Positions 16,872 through 25,337 are shown, counted from the first letter of the stretch. The stretch is 59,357 nucleotides of DNA from Bacteroidales bacterium (GCA_024689285.1 JAILDR010000060.1:1-59357); one strand, 5' to 3'. The notes: a model not told the origin generated them from the letters alone. Numbers and translations: made by a program.

Positions 16872-17875
16872 GAAAGCTCCTCATCATACGGTTCTCCGCT
16901 TTGGGCGACATCGCTATGACGGTGCCGGTTGTTCACGATTTGGCCATCCAGTACCCTGATTTGGACATCACCATGCTCAGTCGCGAAATGGCGCGACCCT
17001 TGTTTGAACTATTGCCCGACAACGTGCATTTCCTCGCTGCCGACCTGAAAGGACGACACAAAGGCTTGCTTGGTTTGGAACGTTTGCGGAATGATTACCA
17101 TCTCGAGGATTTCGATTATGTTGCCGATTTCCACAATGTTATACGCACAATACTTCTGAGATTGGGCAGCCAGATGCGCGGGCGGCACGTCGCAATCATC
17201 GATAAGGGGCGCAAAGGAAAAAAGGCCTTGACGCGACAAAAAAACAAGGTTTTCGAGCAGCAGGCCACTTCGTTTGAGCGTTATACCAAAGTATTGGAGC
17301 AATTAGGTTTTCCCATCAAAACGCAATTCGTAAAACTTGACTATTCTTCTTTTTGCGAGACACAAAAAGCGTCAGGTGAGACTTGGATTGGCATCGCCCC
17401 TTTCGCCAAGCATCCCGCCAAGGTTTATCCGATGGAAAAGGCAGAGGAAGTCATCAAAGCTTTGAGCCTAAAGGACAACACCACCCTATTCCTCTTTGGA
17501 GGCGGCGAGGAGGAAAAACAGCAAATCGCTGAACTATGCGCCAAATACCCCAACGTGCAAGCAGCCCAAAGCCATCAAGGTTTGAAAGGCGAACTTGCTT
17601 TGATGGGTCAATTGGACGTGATGCTCTCTATGGACTCTGCCAATATGCACTTGGCTTCCTTGGTTGGAACGAGGGTCGTTTCCCTTTGGGGCGGCACCCA
17701 TCCCTACGCCGGCTTCTTGGGTTGGAACCAAAAAGCGGATGATTGTGTCCAATTGGATTTGCCCTGCCGTCCTTGCTCTGTATATGGCAACAAGCCTTGT
17801 TTCAGAGGCGATTACGCCTGCATGAACGGCATTACTTCAAGCCAAGTCATCGAAAAACTGGTTGGTCATGCGTAA
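16868..17875 (+). CDS. Glycosyltransferase family 9 (heptosyltransferase-like)
   Basis: 335 residues from a TTG start at 16868. The N-terminal KLLIIRFSALGDIAMTVPVV is the classic GT9 start, and this fixes the start, since about 57 upstream codons in the same frame lie over the preceding gene and make no sense. The C-terminal half has GIAPFAKHPAKVYP, SMDSANMHLASLVGTRVVSLWG and cysteines near the end (LPCRPCSVYGNKPCF), as in ADP-heptose:LPS heptosyltransferases. It probably adds a sugar to lipid A core or another surface glycan. Its TAA overlaps the start of ubiE. Confidence 0.9.
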   Translation: MRKLLIIRFSALGDIAMTVPVVHDLAIQYPDLDITMLSREMARPLFELLPDNVHFLAADLKGRHKGLLGLERLRNDYHLEDFDYVADFHNVIRTILLRLGSQMRGRHVAIIDKGRKGKKALTRQKNKVFEQQATSFERYTKVLEQLGFPIKTQFVKLDYSSFCETQKASGETWIGIAPFAKHPAKVYPMEKAEEVIKALSLKDNTTLFLFGGGEEEKQQIAELCAKYPNVQAAQSHQGLKGELALMGQLDVMLSMDSANMHLASLVGTRVVSLWGGTHPYAGFLGWNQKADDCVQLDLPCRPCSVYGNKPCFRGDYACMNGITSSQVIEKLVGHA

Positions 17876-18563
17876 CTCCCCCATCGCTTCAATGTTCGAC
17901 CGTATTTCACCCAGTTACGATCGGCTGAACCATTTGCTTTCCTTCAACATCGACAAAATATGGCGCAGGAAAACCGCAAAATCCGTCTCCAAGTTCCATC
18001 CCAAAACCATTCTCGACCTCGCCACAGGCACAGCGGATTTGGCCATCGAATTGGCAAAACGCCATCCCCAGGCGCACATCGTCGGCGTTGACCTTTCAGA
18101 AAAGATGTTGGAAATAGGAAGAGCAAAAGTGGCCAGGCAAGGACTTGAAAGTCAAATCGAACTGCGCTTGGGTGATGCTACCCATCTTCCTTTTGGCGAC
18201 AATACCTTCGATGCCATCACAGTCGCCTTTGGCGTGAGGAATTTCGAGAACTTAGAGGATGGACTCTCAGAGATTCATCGCGTGCTACGTCCCCAAGGAC
18301 ATGCTTTCATCTTAGAGTTCTCGTTGCCGGAAAGATTCCCGATAAAACAACTTTATCGTTTGTATTTCAACCATATACTCCCTAAAATAGGCAAATGCAT
18401 CTCAAAAGACGAAAGTGCATATTCCTATTTGCCCAAATCCGTGGAACGTTTCCCCAAACCCTTGGTTTTTCTAAGGATGCTTTCAGCACAGGGCTTGGTC
18501 GAAGGTTCGATGCGGCACTTCTGCTACGGTATTGCCACGCTATATTCAACAATAAAAGGTTGA
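17868..18563 (+). CDS. ubiE: Demethylmenaquinone methyltransferase
   Basis: Last step of menaquinone synthesis, also called menG: C-methylates demethylmenaquinone with SAM. 231 residues from the ATG at 17868; a TTG two codons earlier is less likely. Marks are MFDRISPSYDRLNHLLSF (about 9-26), the SAM motif ILDLATGTADLAIE, GVDLSEKML, the UbiE signature VAFGVRNFENLEDGL and EFSLPE. It overlaps the glycosyltransferase end by 8 bp. porT follows on its own promoter. An adjacent ubiE and porT pair is something I associate with other T9SS-bearing Bacteroidota. Confidence 0.95.
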   Translation: MRNSPIASMFDRISPSYDRLNHLLSFNIDKIWRRKTAKSVSKFHPKTILDLATGTADLAIELAKRHPQAHIVGVDLSEKMLEIGRAKVARQGLESQIELRLGDATHLPFGDNTFDAITVAFGVRNFENLEDGLSEIHRVLRPQGHAFILEFSLPERFPIKQLYRLYFNHILPKIGKCISKDESAYSYLPKSVERFPKPLVFLRMLSAQGLVEGSMRHFCYGIATLYSTIKG

Positions 18564-18581
18564 AGCTTCGTCTTTTTTTCC

Positions 18582-18589
18582 TACTTTTG
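18582..18589 (+). promoter_or_regulatory. -7 box for porT
   Basis: TACTTTTG, 65 bp before the TTG start at 18654. Confidence 0.7.
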
Positions 18590-18653
18590 CAGCCGATTTC
18601 GCGCAATAAAACCCATGGAATAGCGTTTAATCCACGATAAAACCTAAAAAGAA

Positions 18654-19454
18654 TTGAAAAAAGCCCTGAAAATATTCGCCATTACGCTGCTACTCAGCAT
18701 CATGGCCGTCCCAGCACAAGCCCAACGCCGAACCGTGCGCTATTTGGCAAACTACGAGAACGAGCCCTATCATTTCGGATTCCTTTTGGCTTACAACCAA
18801 ATGATGTACACGGTAAAGACTGTGGAAAACTACCAAAACCTTCAGATTGCACCGGAGGCGTGGCCCAGCGGCCCCATCAGCGTTCCAAACACAAGGTATC
18901 TTTCGGTCTACAATATTGAGACTCTGCAAACCCCCGGTTTCACCGTGGGCATCATCGGCAGCAAGCGCCTCGGCCGTTACTTCGACCTCCGTTTCATCCC
19001 CTCGCTGAGTTTCAGCGAGCGCCGGATGCGTTACGATGTTGCTGTGGTTGACCTTCAGAACAAGGTGACCATGAAGAGCTTCACCAAGTCCATCGGCACC
19101 ACCTTCGTCGAATTCCCACTCAACATCAAATACAGATCAAAACGCTATAATAATATAGGTGCGTATATTTTTGGCGGCATCAACCCGAAAATCGACCTTG
19201 CATCACAAAAGGAAAACAAAATGACCGATGACGAGGGAAACGAGTTTATCAACAATCTTGTCACCAAGCGTTTCGATTGTGCCGCTGAAATCGGAGCCGG
19301 TTTCGACATCTATAACCAATGGTTCAAGATGGGCGTGGAATTGAAGATGAGCTACGGTTTTTTGGACATCGTGAAGAACGAAGCCTTCATTTATACCGCC
19401 CCCATCGAGCAACTACGCAACAAACTATTCCAATTATCCCTTATCTTTGAATAA
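18654..19454 (+). CDS. porT: Type IX secretion system protein PorT (SprT), outer-membrane beta-barrel
   Basis: 266 residues with an N-terminal signal peptide (IFAITLLLSIMAVPAQAQ). The mature start RRTVRYLANYENEPYHFGF matches PorT/SprT, as do the small-barrel strands that follow and the aromatic end LFQLSLIFE. PorT is needed for secretion of T9SS cargo such as gingipains and gliding adhesins; its exact step is unclear. The start is a TTG at 18654 followed by KKALKIF, since no ATG or GTG fits a complete signal peptide. Its partner genes porPKLMN are at 46993-53089. Confidence 0.85.
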   Translation: MKKALKIFAITLLLSIMAVPAQAQRRTVRYLANYENEPYHFGFLLAYNQMMYTVKTVENYQNLQIAPEAWPSGPISVPNTRYLSVYNIETLQTPGFTVGIIGSKRLGRYFDLRFIPSLSFSERRMRYDVAVVDLQNKVTMKSFTKSIGTTFVEFPLNIKYRSKRYNNIGAYIFGGINPKIDLASQKENKMTDDEGNEFINNLVTKRFDCAAEIGAGFDIYNQWFKMGVELKMSYGFLDIVKNEAFIYTAPIEQLRNKLFQLSLIFE

Positions 19455-19511
19455 ACAAACGATTGATTAACAGCAGATTATTTATTACTTGAAAATTTTT
19501 CACTAAAAATA

Positions 19512-19541
19512 TTGTTGGTATAAAAAAAATATCTACCTTTG
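19512..19541 (+). promoter_or_regulatory. Promoter of tRNA-Glu
   Basis: -7 box TACCTTTG (19534-19541) with TTG at 19512-19514, 19 bp upstream. It is one of the few promoters here with both elements at the expected spacing. Confidence 0.75.
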
Positions 19542-19566
19542 CAGCGTCAAAAATGACACCCGAAGT

Positions 19567-19640
19567 GGTCTCTTCGTCTAGTCTGGTCAGGACGTCAGGT
19601 TTTCATCCTGGTAACTCGGGTTCAAATCCCGGAGAGACTA
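19567..19640 (+). tRNA. tRNA-Glu (anticodon UUC)
   Basis: 74 nt. The acceptor arm GGTCTCT pairs with AGAGACT, with the G1-U72 wobble I expect in Bacteroidales tRNA-Glu. The anticodon loop TTTTCAT gives UUC. The T arm CGGG-TTCAAAT-CCCG is intact, and discriminator A73 is at 19640. CCA is not encoded. Confidence 0.95.
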
Positions 19641-19647
19641 CAAAAAC

Positions 19648-19688
19648 AAACCCTAACTCTTTGGAAATCGGAGTTAGGGTTTTTGTTT
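19648..19688 (+). terminator. Terminator of tRNA-Glu
   Basis: Perfect 12-bp arms AAACCCTAACTC (19648-19659) and GAGTTAGGGTTT (19671-19682), then TTGTTTTG. Confidence 0.93.
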
Positions 19689-19749
19689 TGCCCTACTTTT
19701 GCACTACAGGTTTTCAGCATTTCATCCCTCTTTGATGAACGTGTTTTTT

Positions 19750-19854
19750 TCAATAATGTCCTCTCATGGAGAGTACGAGTACAATCACTATTTCATCGTG
19801 GATTTCGTAAAGGATGCGGTCTTTCTCGGCATCTGGGGTGAATTTTAGTTCCAT
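19750..19854 (-). pseudogene. Internally deleted Txe/YoeB (RelE-superfamily) toxin remnant
   Basis: A 34-codon reading frame starts at an ATG (19852-19854) that overlaps the end of the antitoxin gene. Residues 1-12 (MELKFTPDAEKD) look like a YoeB/RelE N-terminus. Residues 13-34 (RILYEIHDEIVIVLVLSM, then RGHY) look like the C-terminal strands and catalytic tail. Full toxins of this fold are about 85-100 residues, so about 50-60 residues between the two blocks seem to be missing in frame. It is probably inactive. A natural mini-protein is less likely. Confidence 0.65.
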
Positions 19855-20057
19855 ATATCCTCTGCCTTGATGGTTACGCACTTGCCGTTCTTGAAGTCTT
19901 CGCGGCCTCGTTTCACCTTGGCCACGATTTCAGGGTCGTATTCTGTGGCGACATTGGGGGTTTTCACCTTCTTCACGCCTTCGAGCTTGAGCAGGGAGGC
20001 AACCAAACTTTTCAGGCCAGGGATGGAGGCGTCATACTGAATGGTTATCGTTTCCAT
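19845..20057 (-). CDS. Probable type II antitoxin (DUF2683-like small protein)
   Basis: 70 residues from the ATG at 20057. The N-terminal half METITIQYDASIPGLKSLV and the tail KRGREDFKNGKCVTIKAEDIW are typical of small Bacteroidota proteins encoded before Txe/YoeB-type toxins. The ATG at 20090 is rejected because the -7 box (20078-20085) would then lie in the gene. The stop overlaps the start of the toxin remnant by 10 bp, the usual toxin-antitoxin arrangement. With the toxin deleted, it may persist as an orphan antitoxin. Confidence 0.7.
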   Translation of the reverse strand: METITIQYDASIPGLKSLVASLLKLEGVKKVKTPNVATEYDPEIVAKVKRGREDFKNGKCVTIKAEDIWN

Positions 20058-20077
20058 AGCGTTTAATATTTGTGTTG

Positions 20078-20085
20078 CAAAGATA
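20078..20085 (-). promoter_or_regulatory. -7 box for the antitoxin gene
   Basis: Reads TATCTTTG on the minus strand, 20 bp before the ATG at 20057. Confidence 0.7.
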
Positions 20086-20400
20086 CGCAAAGTTTTCTTA
20101 TCGGCAAACTATTTCCTGTTTTTCACCACAGCCGAGTGAACTCCGCGAAAAAAGAAAAGGCGGATTGCTCCGCTTGATGGCAGGCGCTGTGGCGATTATT
20201 GTAGATGCAATTTGTCTATTCATTGCGTCTCTACGACGGAATTGATAAAGCACGAGCCCAACCAGGCGCACCAGATGAGAGCGGCTGACAACTCATAACA
20301 GTCCTAAACGATGCCCCCGTCAACTATGGTCAGTCGTAAGGCAACGAAGTGACCACCAAAATCAGCAAATTATACACCGAGCTGGTATTTTCTATGGTTT
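20086..20400. other. Non-coding stretch with a dispersed repeat and a possible gene scrap
   Basis: No complete gene on either strand. CATTGCGTCTCTACGACGGA (20221-20240) recurs exactly at 31618-31637. A plus-strand frame from 20289 reads LNDAPVNYGQS, stop, GNEVTTKISKLYTELV, which looks like protein but is interrupted and has no start. It may be the remains of a deleted gene. Confidence 0.4.
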
Positions 20401-23400
20401 TCATTTTACCTCAGCAACGACATTTAGACCAAGCAGTTGGGAAATAGCACTAATATAGAGAGTCTTGCGGTCATTGCTTAATTGCGTACAAATATAATCT
20501 CCCGAACTCAACTGGTGAGAGGGGTATTTGTCGTGTGGCGTAGAGTCAATAAATGGGCGCTTGAATGAAACCAGACCTAGGTCTTTTATTCTACCAACAC
20601 CTATTTTCTCGAGCGCATCAATAAAGGTCTTTGTTGCATTAGCTCCTGTCATTACCGTTCCGTCGGGGAAAGTAACCGTGAAACACTTCGGGGCGTTTTT
20701 AGTTTTTAGGGACCTGGATATTGGGTTGTCGGGAGTATCCGACAAAACAATGGAAAGCCCGTTCTCTTTTGAGTAGGACAGGGATTGGATGTAAATGCCG
20801 TTATCCTTTTTGGATGTCACAAACGCGTTTATAGCGGTGTAAAGTTGACATTCAACTTGATGGATGTCTTTTGCTTTGTTTAGCAGCATCAGTTTTTCTT
20901 GAATCTCGGTTGAAAGTTGAAGTTTGAGTTTGTTCATGATGCGTATCAACTCCATCATTTCGTTTTCATCTCGTAGCTCTGCCAGATAGTCAAAATCAGT
21001 TTCAACATCCAAGTGGATGGTTCCGACTTTGTAAGTAACTTTACCGAAATCGGAAAGGTCAAAATGTCCCAACACCTGTTCTTCAAATTCTTTGGCAATG
21101 ACAGCTTTTTGTGAATGGGTCTTCTTTAATCTGCGTAGTCTTGCAAGTTCCAACAACAATTCATCTGGAATTGGGAAACGCTTCTTATTATGGAACTCGA
21201 TGACTTTTTCTAATGATGTTATTTCAGTATCAATTTCTTCATCAGGAATATCAGGCTCATTGAAAGGATCGGGGTGAGACCGCATGGATTTCCTTTCTGA
21301 GTCTTCGACTGGAGGTAGTGGGACCCCAGCATCAAGATTGTTGGCATACCACTCTGCAAAGTCCAAATAATGGTTAAGGGAAGCGGTGAAAACGTTATGT
21401 TTTTTACGGTTGAATGAACGGAATTCAGAATTTGATTTTAATTCAACTGCCATTGAGTGAAGTATCCGGGTGTCAATGACATTGAACAGGCTCTTAAATG
21501 TTGGCTCAATATGTTCACGGATGTATGTATCCAAGTGTGGGCGTATCGTGCGCGCATAGCTATGAGCAGTATGAGCGTTTAGTAATTGCATCGTGTATTC
21601 AATGAAACTCTGTTCATAATCATGCTCTATGTTGTCTAAAGGAGATTGCCCCACTTCTTCCGTTCTGGAGTCGTGTAGCATCTCCACAGCCTCATTCCCT
21701 TCAAAAATATAATTGACCTCTCTTTCTTCTTGGTCGTTGTCAAGCAAATGTTCAGCAGGTGATTCGTCAACCGGACGACCTTCAAAATGGTATTTCCATT
21801 TTCTTCGAGCAGAAGGAAATCCAAATTTGTTGAAGAGACCTACATTATCAAGAATGATAAGATTTTCTTTCTCATCATGAGGGCGTAGTCCACGCCCTAC
21901 TTGTTGTAAATACATCGCGAGAGACTTTGTAGGGCGTGCAAGCTGTATCACTTCTACATCAGGGCAATCAAAACCCTCACTGAAGATGTTTACATTAAAA
22001 AGAACCTGGATTTCTCCCCTGCGGAATTTCTGCACAAGTTCTTCCCGCTGTTCTTTGGATGTTTCACTGTCAATGGCAGCTGCTTTGATACCTGCCGCAT
22101 TAAATTCCTTTGCCAAATGAGTGTTATGGTCGCGGCTGATGGTGTAAACAATACCTTTTTTCCCTTCGGCATATTTCTGGTAGGAGGACAGAATGCCTGC
22201 CCGGATGTAATCCCTATCCATCACGCCCATCATTTCACTCTCTTTATAGTCGCCCTCGAAATCAAGCTTCATCTGGTCAATCTCTTTTTGAAGTTCCGAG
22301 GTGGGTTTGATGGAATAATATACATATTCACTCAAATAACCTTTTTTGATGAAATCGGCTACGGATGCGGAAACGATGAGTTCGTCGAATTCGGGACGGA
22401 ATCCTGCACCGTTTAGGCGGTATGGTGTAGCGGTCACACCCAATATTCTGGCGCTGGGATAAAAATCGATGATTTTTCTGTAACTCTTTGCCTTAACATG
22501 GTGGGCTTCGTCGATGATGATGACATCAAAACCTTTATCTTCCCAGCGTTCAAGCCTGCGGGTCAATGTTGGAACGGACCCAATTTGCATTGGGTATTGT
22601 TTCTGTTCCATATTTTGGGAAACAATTAACCCGTGCGCCAAGTGGTACTTGCGTCCAAGATGGTCGGATATTTGCTCTATCAACTCTTTACGATGAGCCA
22701 AGAAAAGAATCTTAATGGCTTTTTTCCGTGCAGCACCATAGTTAAACAAGTCTCGCGCAATTGACACGAACAATCTGGTTTTTCCTGTTCCAGTTGGCAT
22801 CTGGAGCATTACACTCCTGCATTTTTGCCAAGCCTGATAAATCTTGCGCTTGTTCTCTATTTGATAATCGCGGAGTGTGGTGTCTTTCTCGGGATTGAGC
22901 AATGAAAAATCTATATCGCCATCAGTTCTCAATACGCTTTTTAGGTCAACCAAATCTCCTATGGCAAAGGTGGCAGGGGACGCAACTTTTTGAAGGAGAT
23001 TCAAACTAAGATGACAATTTTCAACGGCAAGTACTTCGCATTCAATATTGTCGCCAATCTTATACAAGGAGTTTTTCTGAGAATAGACTCTGTGTTTCAA
23101 ACCGTATTGATCAGACAGCATATAATAAAACGCCTGAGAGTTGGGGTCAACACATTCATCGGAAATGGTGAAAGGATAAACGCCATTCTTCTCATATAAC
23201 TCTAGCAAGACATTTGTGTAGTCCTGCTGGAACTGAGGTTTGCCAAGGGAATTATCGCCAACATACTCGACGTTAAGCTCTGTGCGATTGTCGGCTTGAT
23301 GGTCATATTTTCTTACCCGATACTCCTTGCCCTCATACTCAACAATGTAACTCTGCCTTCCGTTGAAGGAATCCACACGTTTTACACGCATGGTGTATTG

Positions 23401-23424
23401 GTAATTTAGAAAGAACTTCGTCAT
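20401..23424 (-). CDS. SF2 DEAD/DEAH-box helicase (type III restriction/SSL2-like) with long extra domains
   Basis: 1007 residues. Residues 1-180 hold a basic N-terminal part and an OB/S1-like stretch (YKIGDNIECEVLAVEN, 121-136). The SF2 core follows: PTGTGKT (210-216), IIIDEAHH (302-309), VTATPYR (330-336), FSEGFDCPDV and QQVGRGLRPH (507-516). The remaining about 490 residues contain a helical region (ARTIRPHLDTYIREHI) and a C-terminal domain with FTVTFPDGTVMTGANATKTF and YPSHQLSSGDYI. I believe that domain is shared by other defence-linked proteins but cannot name it. No nuclease motif is evident. It is the last gene of the defence block, behind the WYL regulator. An internal ATG at residue 12 is an alternative start. 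Confidence 0.85.
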   Translation of the reverse strand: MTKFFLNYQYTMRVKRVDSFNGRQSYIVEYEGKEYRVRKYDHQADNRTELNVEYVGDNSLGKPQFQQDYTNVLLELYEKNGVYPFTISDECVDPNSQAFYYMLSDQYGLKHRVYSQKNSLYKIGDNIECEVLAVENCHLSLNLLQKVASPATFAIGDLVDLKSVLRTDGDIDFSLLNPEKDTTLRDYQIENKRKIYQAWQKCRSVMLQMPTGTGKTRLFVSIARDLFNYGAARKKAIKILFLAHRKELIEQISDHLGRKYHLAHGLIVSQNMEQKQYPMQIGSVPTLTRRLERWEDKGFDVIIIDEAHHVKAKSYRKIIDFYPSARILGVTATPYRLNGAGFRPEFDELIVSASVADFIKKGYLSEYVYYSIKPTSELQKEIDQMKLDFEGDYKESEMMGVMDRDYIRAGILSSYQKYAEGKKGIVYTISRDHNTHLAKEFNAAGIKAAAIDSETSKEQREELVQKFRRGEIQVLFNVNIFSEGFDCPDVEVIQLARPTKSLAMYLQQVGRGLRPHDEKENLIILDNVGLFNKFGFPSARRKWKYHFEGRPVDESPAEHLLDNDQEEREVNYIFEGNEAVEMLHDSRTEEVGQSPLDNIEHDYEQSFIEYTMQLLNAHTAHSYARTIRPHLDTYIREHIEPTFKSLFNVIDTRILHSMAVELKSNSEFRSFNRKKHNVFTASLNHYLDFAEWYANNLDAGVPLPPVEDSERKSMRSHPDPFNEPDIPDEEIDTEITSLEKVIEFHNKKRFPIPDELLLELARLRRLKKTHSQKAVIAKEFEEQVLGHFDLSDFGKVTYKVGTIHLDVETDFDYLAELRDENEMMELIRIMNKLKLQLSTEIQEKLMLLNKAKDIHQVECQLYTAINAFVTSKKDNGIYIQSLSYSKENGLSIVLSDTPDNPISRSLKTKNAPKCFTVTFPDGTVMTGANATKTFIDALEKIGVGRIKDLGLVSFKRPFIDSTPHDKYPSHQLSSGDYICTQLSNDRKTLYISAISQLLGLNVVAEVK

Positions 23425-23448
23425 TATACACTTTGTGTGTTGTTTTCA

Positions 23449-23526
23449 TCAATCGAAGAACTTGCTCCCGGTGTTGTACTTGAAACCATCCATAAGAAGA
23501 GCTAATAAAATGGCAATTGCAATCAT
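23449..23526 (-). CDS. Possible 25-residue hydrophobic micropeptide
   Basis: ATG at 23526, stop at 23449-23451. Reads MIAIAILLALLMDGFKYN, then TGSKFFD: one membrane-like segment and a short polar tail. It fills the 137-bp gap between the WYL regulator and the large helicase on the same strand. There is no promoter or Shine-Dalgarno support, so chance is quite possible. Confidence 0.3.
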   Translation of the reverse strand: MIAIAILLALLMDGFKYNTGSKFFD

Positions 23527-23561
23527 GGTTGTGTGTTTTAAGGGTGATACAATATAGTTAT

Positions 23562-24644
23562 TTATTCTGTTTTAAGGTAATTTCCATTGATAAAGGAGTC
23601 AGTTGTCTTGATCCTTTCCAGGCTTTTCTGCATCATGTCACGATGCCAATTTGCCAAAGATAAGGGATTGAGGATGACGATGTCCTTGCAAATCGAGCTT
23701 AGCTTGTTTCGGAGTTCGTGGTTATCTTTTACGCAAAGACTTACCTCGACAGGCTCACCCGGCAAGTCGTATCGCTTCCTGTACTTTTGGCTACGATGCA
23801 AAGGTGCGGCCTTTATATAGTCGCGCATTTCATCGTAAACAAGAAAACAGATGTTCTCGACTGGCTGCTCAATCCGATTGGTGATACCGACGATGTCAGC
23901 AAAATAAAGGTTCCAGTCAAACTCTATCCTTTGGTAAGATGCTTCAGAAAGACGAATTTTCAGAATGCGGTCAACAGCGAGCCAAAAGAAAGGTTGCTCC
24001 CTATTTATGCTATGGTCGTTTACAACTGCCGCATACCAGAAGCGATTGTCTTGTTTAAGCAATTGAACGCTACAGCCTTTATGAATACGAGGTTCCTCAT
24101 TGAAACGGTTGTAGGTAATGTCCAATGTGAAGCCACGAAGGGCAGCGTCGAACAAGTCACCAAGATGACGGCGGTGATTATCATCCATTATCGACCACAT
24201 GTTACTATCAAGCTGGAGACACAAAGGATGGTCGTCCATGAAGGACTCCGCTCTATCCCCCAGGTTCAAGTCATCCATAAGTTGCTGCACCTGTGGCAAC
24301 CATGGGAGGTTTGACATGGCCTGGTAAAGCACTTTGATGTTTTCTAACAACGCTTCGCCATTGGCATCGAAGCGAAGGCGCGGAGGGAGTTGGTTGTAGC
24401 ACAGCATAACCCGACCGCCTCTCCGACGTTGTTCATCTGCATCCTCGATTGGCTTCCTCACTATCTTGTAGCCTGCAGGCAGTTCTTGTTCAAGATGTTC
24501 AAGATGCCGTCGCAACGAATGCCGGGTCATCAGTTCATCCTTCTGCCGCTTGTTGATTTCAAGAAGTAGTTCCGCCTGCGTCAAAGGATTACTGAATCTT
24601 CGCAAAGCATTGTCAATCAGTGCCGTAATTTCATTTCGATTCAT
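23562..24644 (-). CDS. WYL-domain transcriptional regulator
   Basis: 360 residues from the ATG at 24644. The N-terminus (about 1-75) is a winged-helix-like region with TQAELLLEINKRQKDELMTR. The middle carries the WYL domain, an Sm-like fold, with RFWYAAVV in place of the canonical WYL triad and FFWLAVDRILKIRL. A WCX-like C-terminal part ends the protein. In defence islands such proteins (BrxR and CapW types) usually repress the system until a nucleic-acid or nucleotide ligand binds. The role here is inferred from that and from its position. It has its own -7 box at 24668-24675, so it can be made apart from the upstream methyltransferase unit. Confidence 0.83.
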   Translation of the reverse strand: MNRNEITALIDNALRRFSNPLTQAELLLEINKRQKDELMTRHSLRRHLEHLEQELPAGYKIVRKPIEDADEQRRRGGRVMLCYNQLPPRLRFDANGEALLENIKVLYQAMSNLPWLPQVQQLMDDLNLGDRAESFMDDHPLCLQLDSNMWSIMDDNHRRHLGDLFDAALRGFTLDITYNRFNEEPRIHKGCSVQLLKQDNRFWYAAVVNDHSINREQPFFWLAVDRILKIRLSEASYQRIEFDWNLYFADIVGITNRIEQPVENICFLVYDEMRDYIKAAPLHRSQKYRKRYDLPGEPVEVSLCVKDNHELRNKLSSICKDIVILNPLSLANWHRDMMQKSLERIKTTDSFINGNYLKTE

Positions 24645-24667
24645 CGTTACCCATCTTGTTTCCACTG

Positions 24668-24675
24668 CAAAAATA
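24668..24675 (-). promoter_or_regulatory. -7 box for the WYL regulator
   Basis: Reads TATTTTTG on the minus strand, 23 bp before the ATG at 24644. It supports an internal promoter within the defence block. Confidence 0.65.
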
Positions 24676-24752
24676 CCAACTTCTGTTATGCGCAGCTATA
24701 ACTGTGTCAGAATTGACGCATTGATGCCTCCTTTGGTTGGTAATCTGTTTGG

Positions 24753-24980
24753 TTAAGCCACTTCATTTAGACGTTCTATCGCTTCTTCGATGCTGTTGGC
24801 GGCATCTTCAAGTGCCTCTATGGCTTCTTGCATGGCTTCGCCGCGTTCGCTTTCTTGCAAGCCTTCGGGCATGTTGTCGAATTTGTTTTCCTCGTCATCC
24901 TTCATGGATTCGAGTTTGCTTTTGATTTCTTCAAGCGAAGCGATATACTTCGCAATCTCTTTTCTTCCTTGTGCGTTCAT
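24753..24980 (-). CDS. Small acidic coiled-coil protein
   Basis: 75 residues, very rich in Glu, Ala and Lys, with heptad-like spacing throughout (IASLEEIKSKLESM, ALEDAANSIEEAIERLNEV), so it is probably an extended coiled coil. I recognise no family. It lies 20 bp downstream of the 80-residue gene on the same strand, within the defence block. It could be a small accessory or adaptor subunit; nothing in the sequence proves this. Confidence 0.6.
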   Translation of the reverse strand: MNAQGRKEIAKYIASLEEIKSKLESMKDDEENKFDNMPEGLQESERGEAMQEAIEALEDAANSIEEAIERLNEVA

Positions 24981-25000
24981 GATTATGTGTGTTTAATTGG

Positions 25001-25243
25001 TTATTGTTTTCTGTAGTTGTATCTTGACTTCGCAATCGGGAAACTAAACTCTTTTTGTTTCACGTTGATTGTTATTGTGAATACGACTCCGTTTCCGTCG
25101 TCGTTGTATCGTGCCTTGAAGTCGTCGATGGCGCGTTTGTCGCCTTGGTAGGCTTCCTTGAACCATGTGATGTAGGTTGCAAGTATGTTGCCTCCGATGT
25201 TAAGGGCTTTGCTGATTCTGTGCCCTATTTCTGTAAGTGTCAT
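25001..25243 (-). CDS. Small protein of unknown function
   Basis: 80 residues, basic, with a helical N-terminal half (LTEIGHRISKALNIGGNILATYITWFKEA) and a strand-rich C-terminal half (GVVFTITINVKQKEFSFPI). I recognise no family. It sits 94 bp after the GIY-YIG gene and 20 bp before the coiled-coil gene, all on the same strand. Codon use resembles its neighbours, which supports a real gene. Confidence 0.55.
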   Translation of the reverse strand: MTLTEIGHRISKALNIGGNILATYITWFKEAYQGDKRAIDDFKARYNDDGNGVVFTITINVKQKEFSFPIAKSRYNYRKQ

Positions 25244-25337
25244 TTCAATAAGGATTTTTATTCACTGTCATTTTTCTGTTTTCTTTTGTGTCGTACCAAC
25301 GTTCTCGCTATTCCCGACATAATTACTACGCTTCTTT

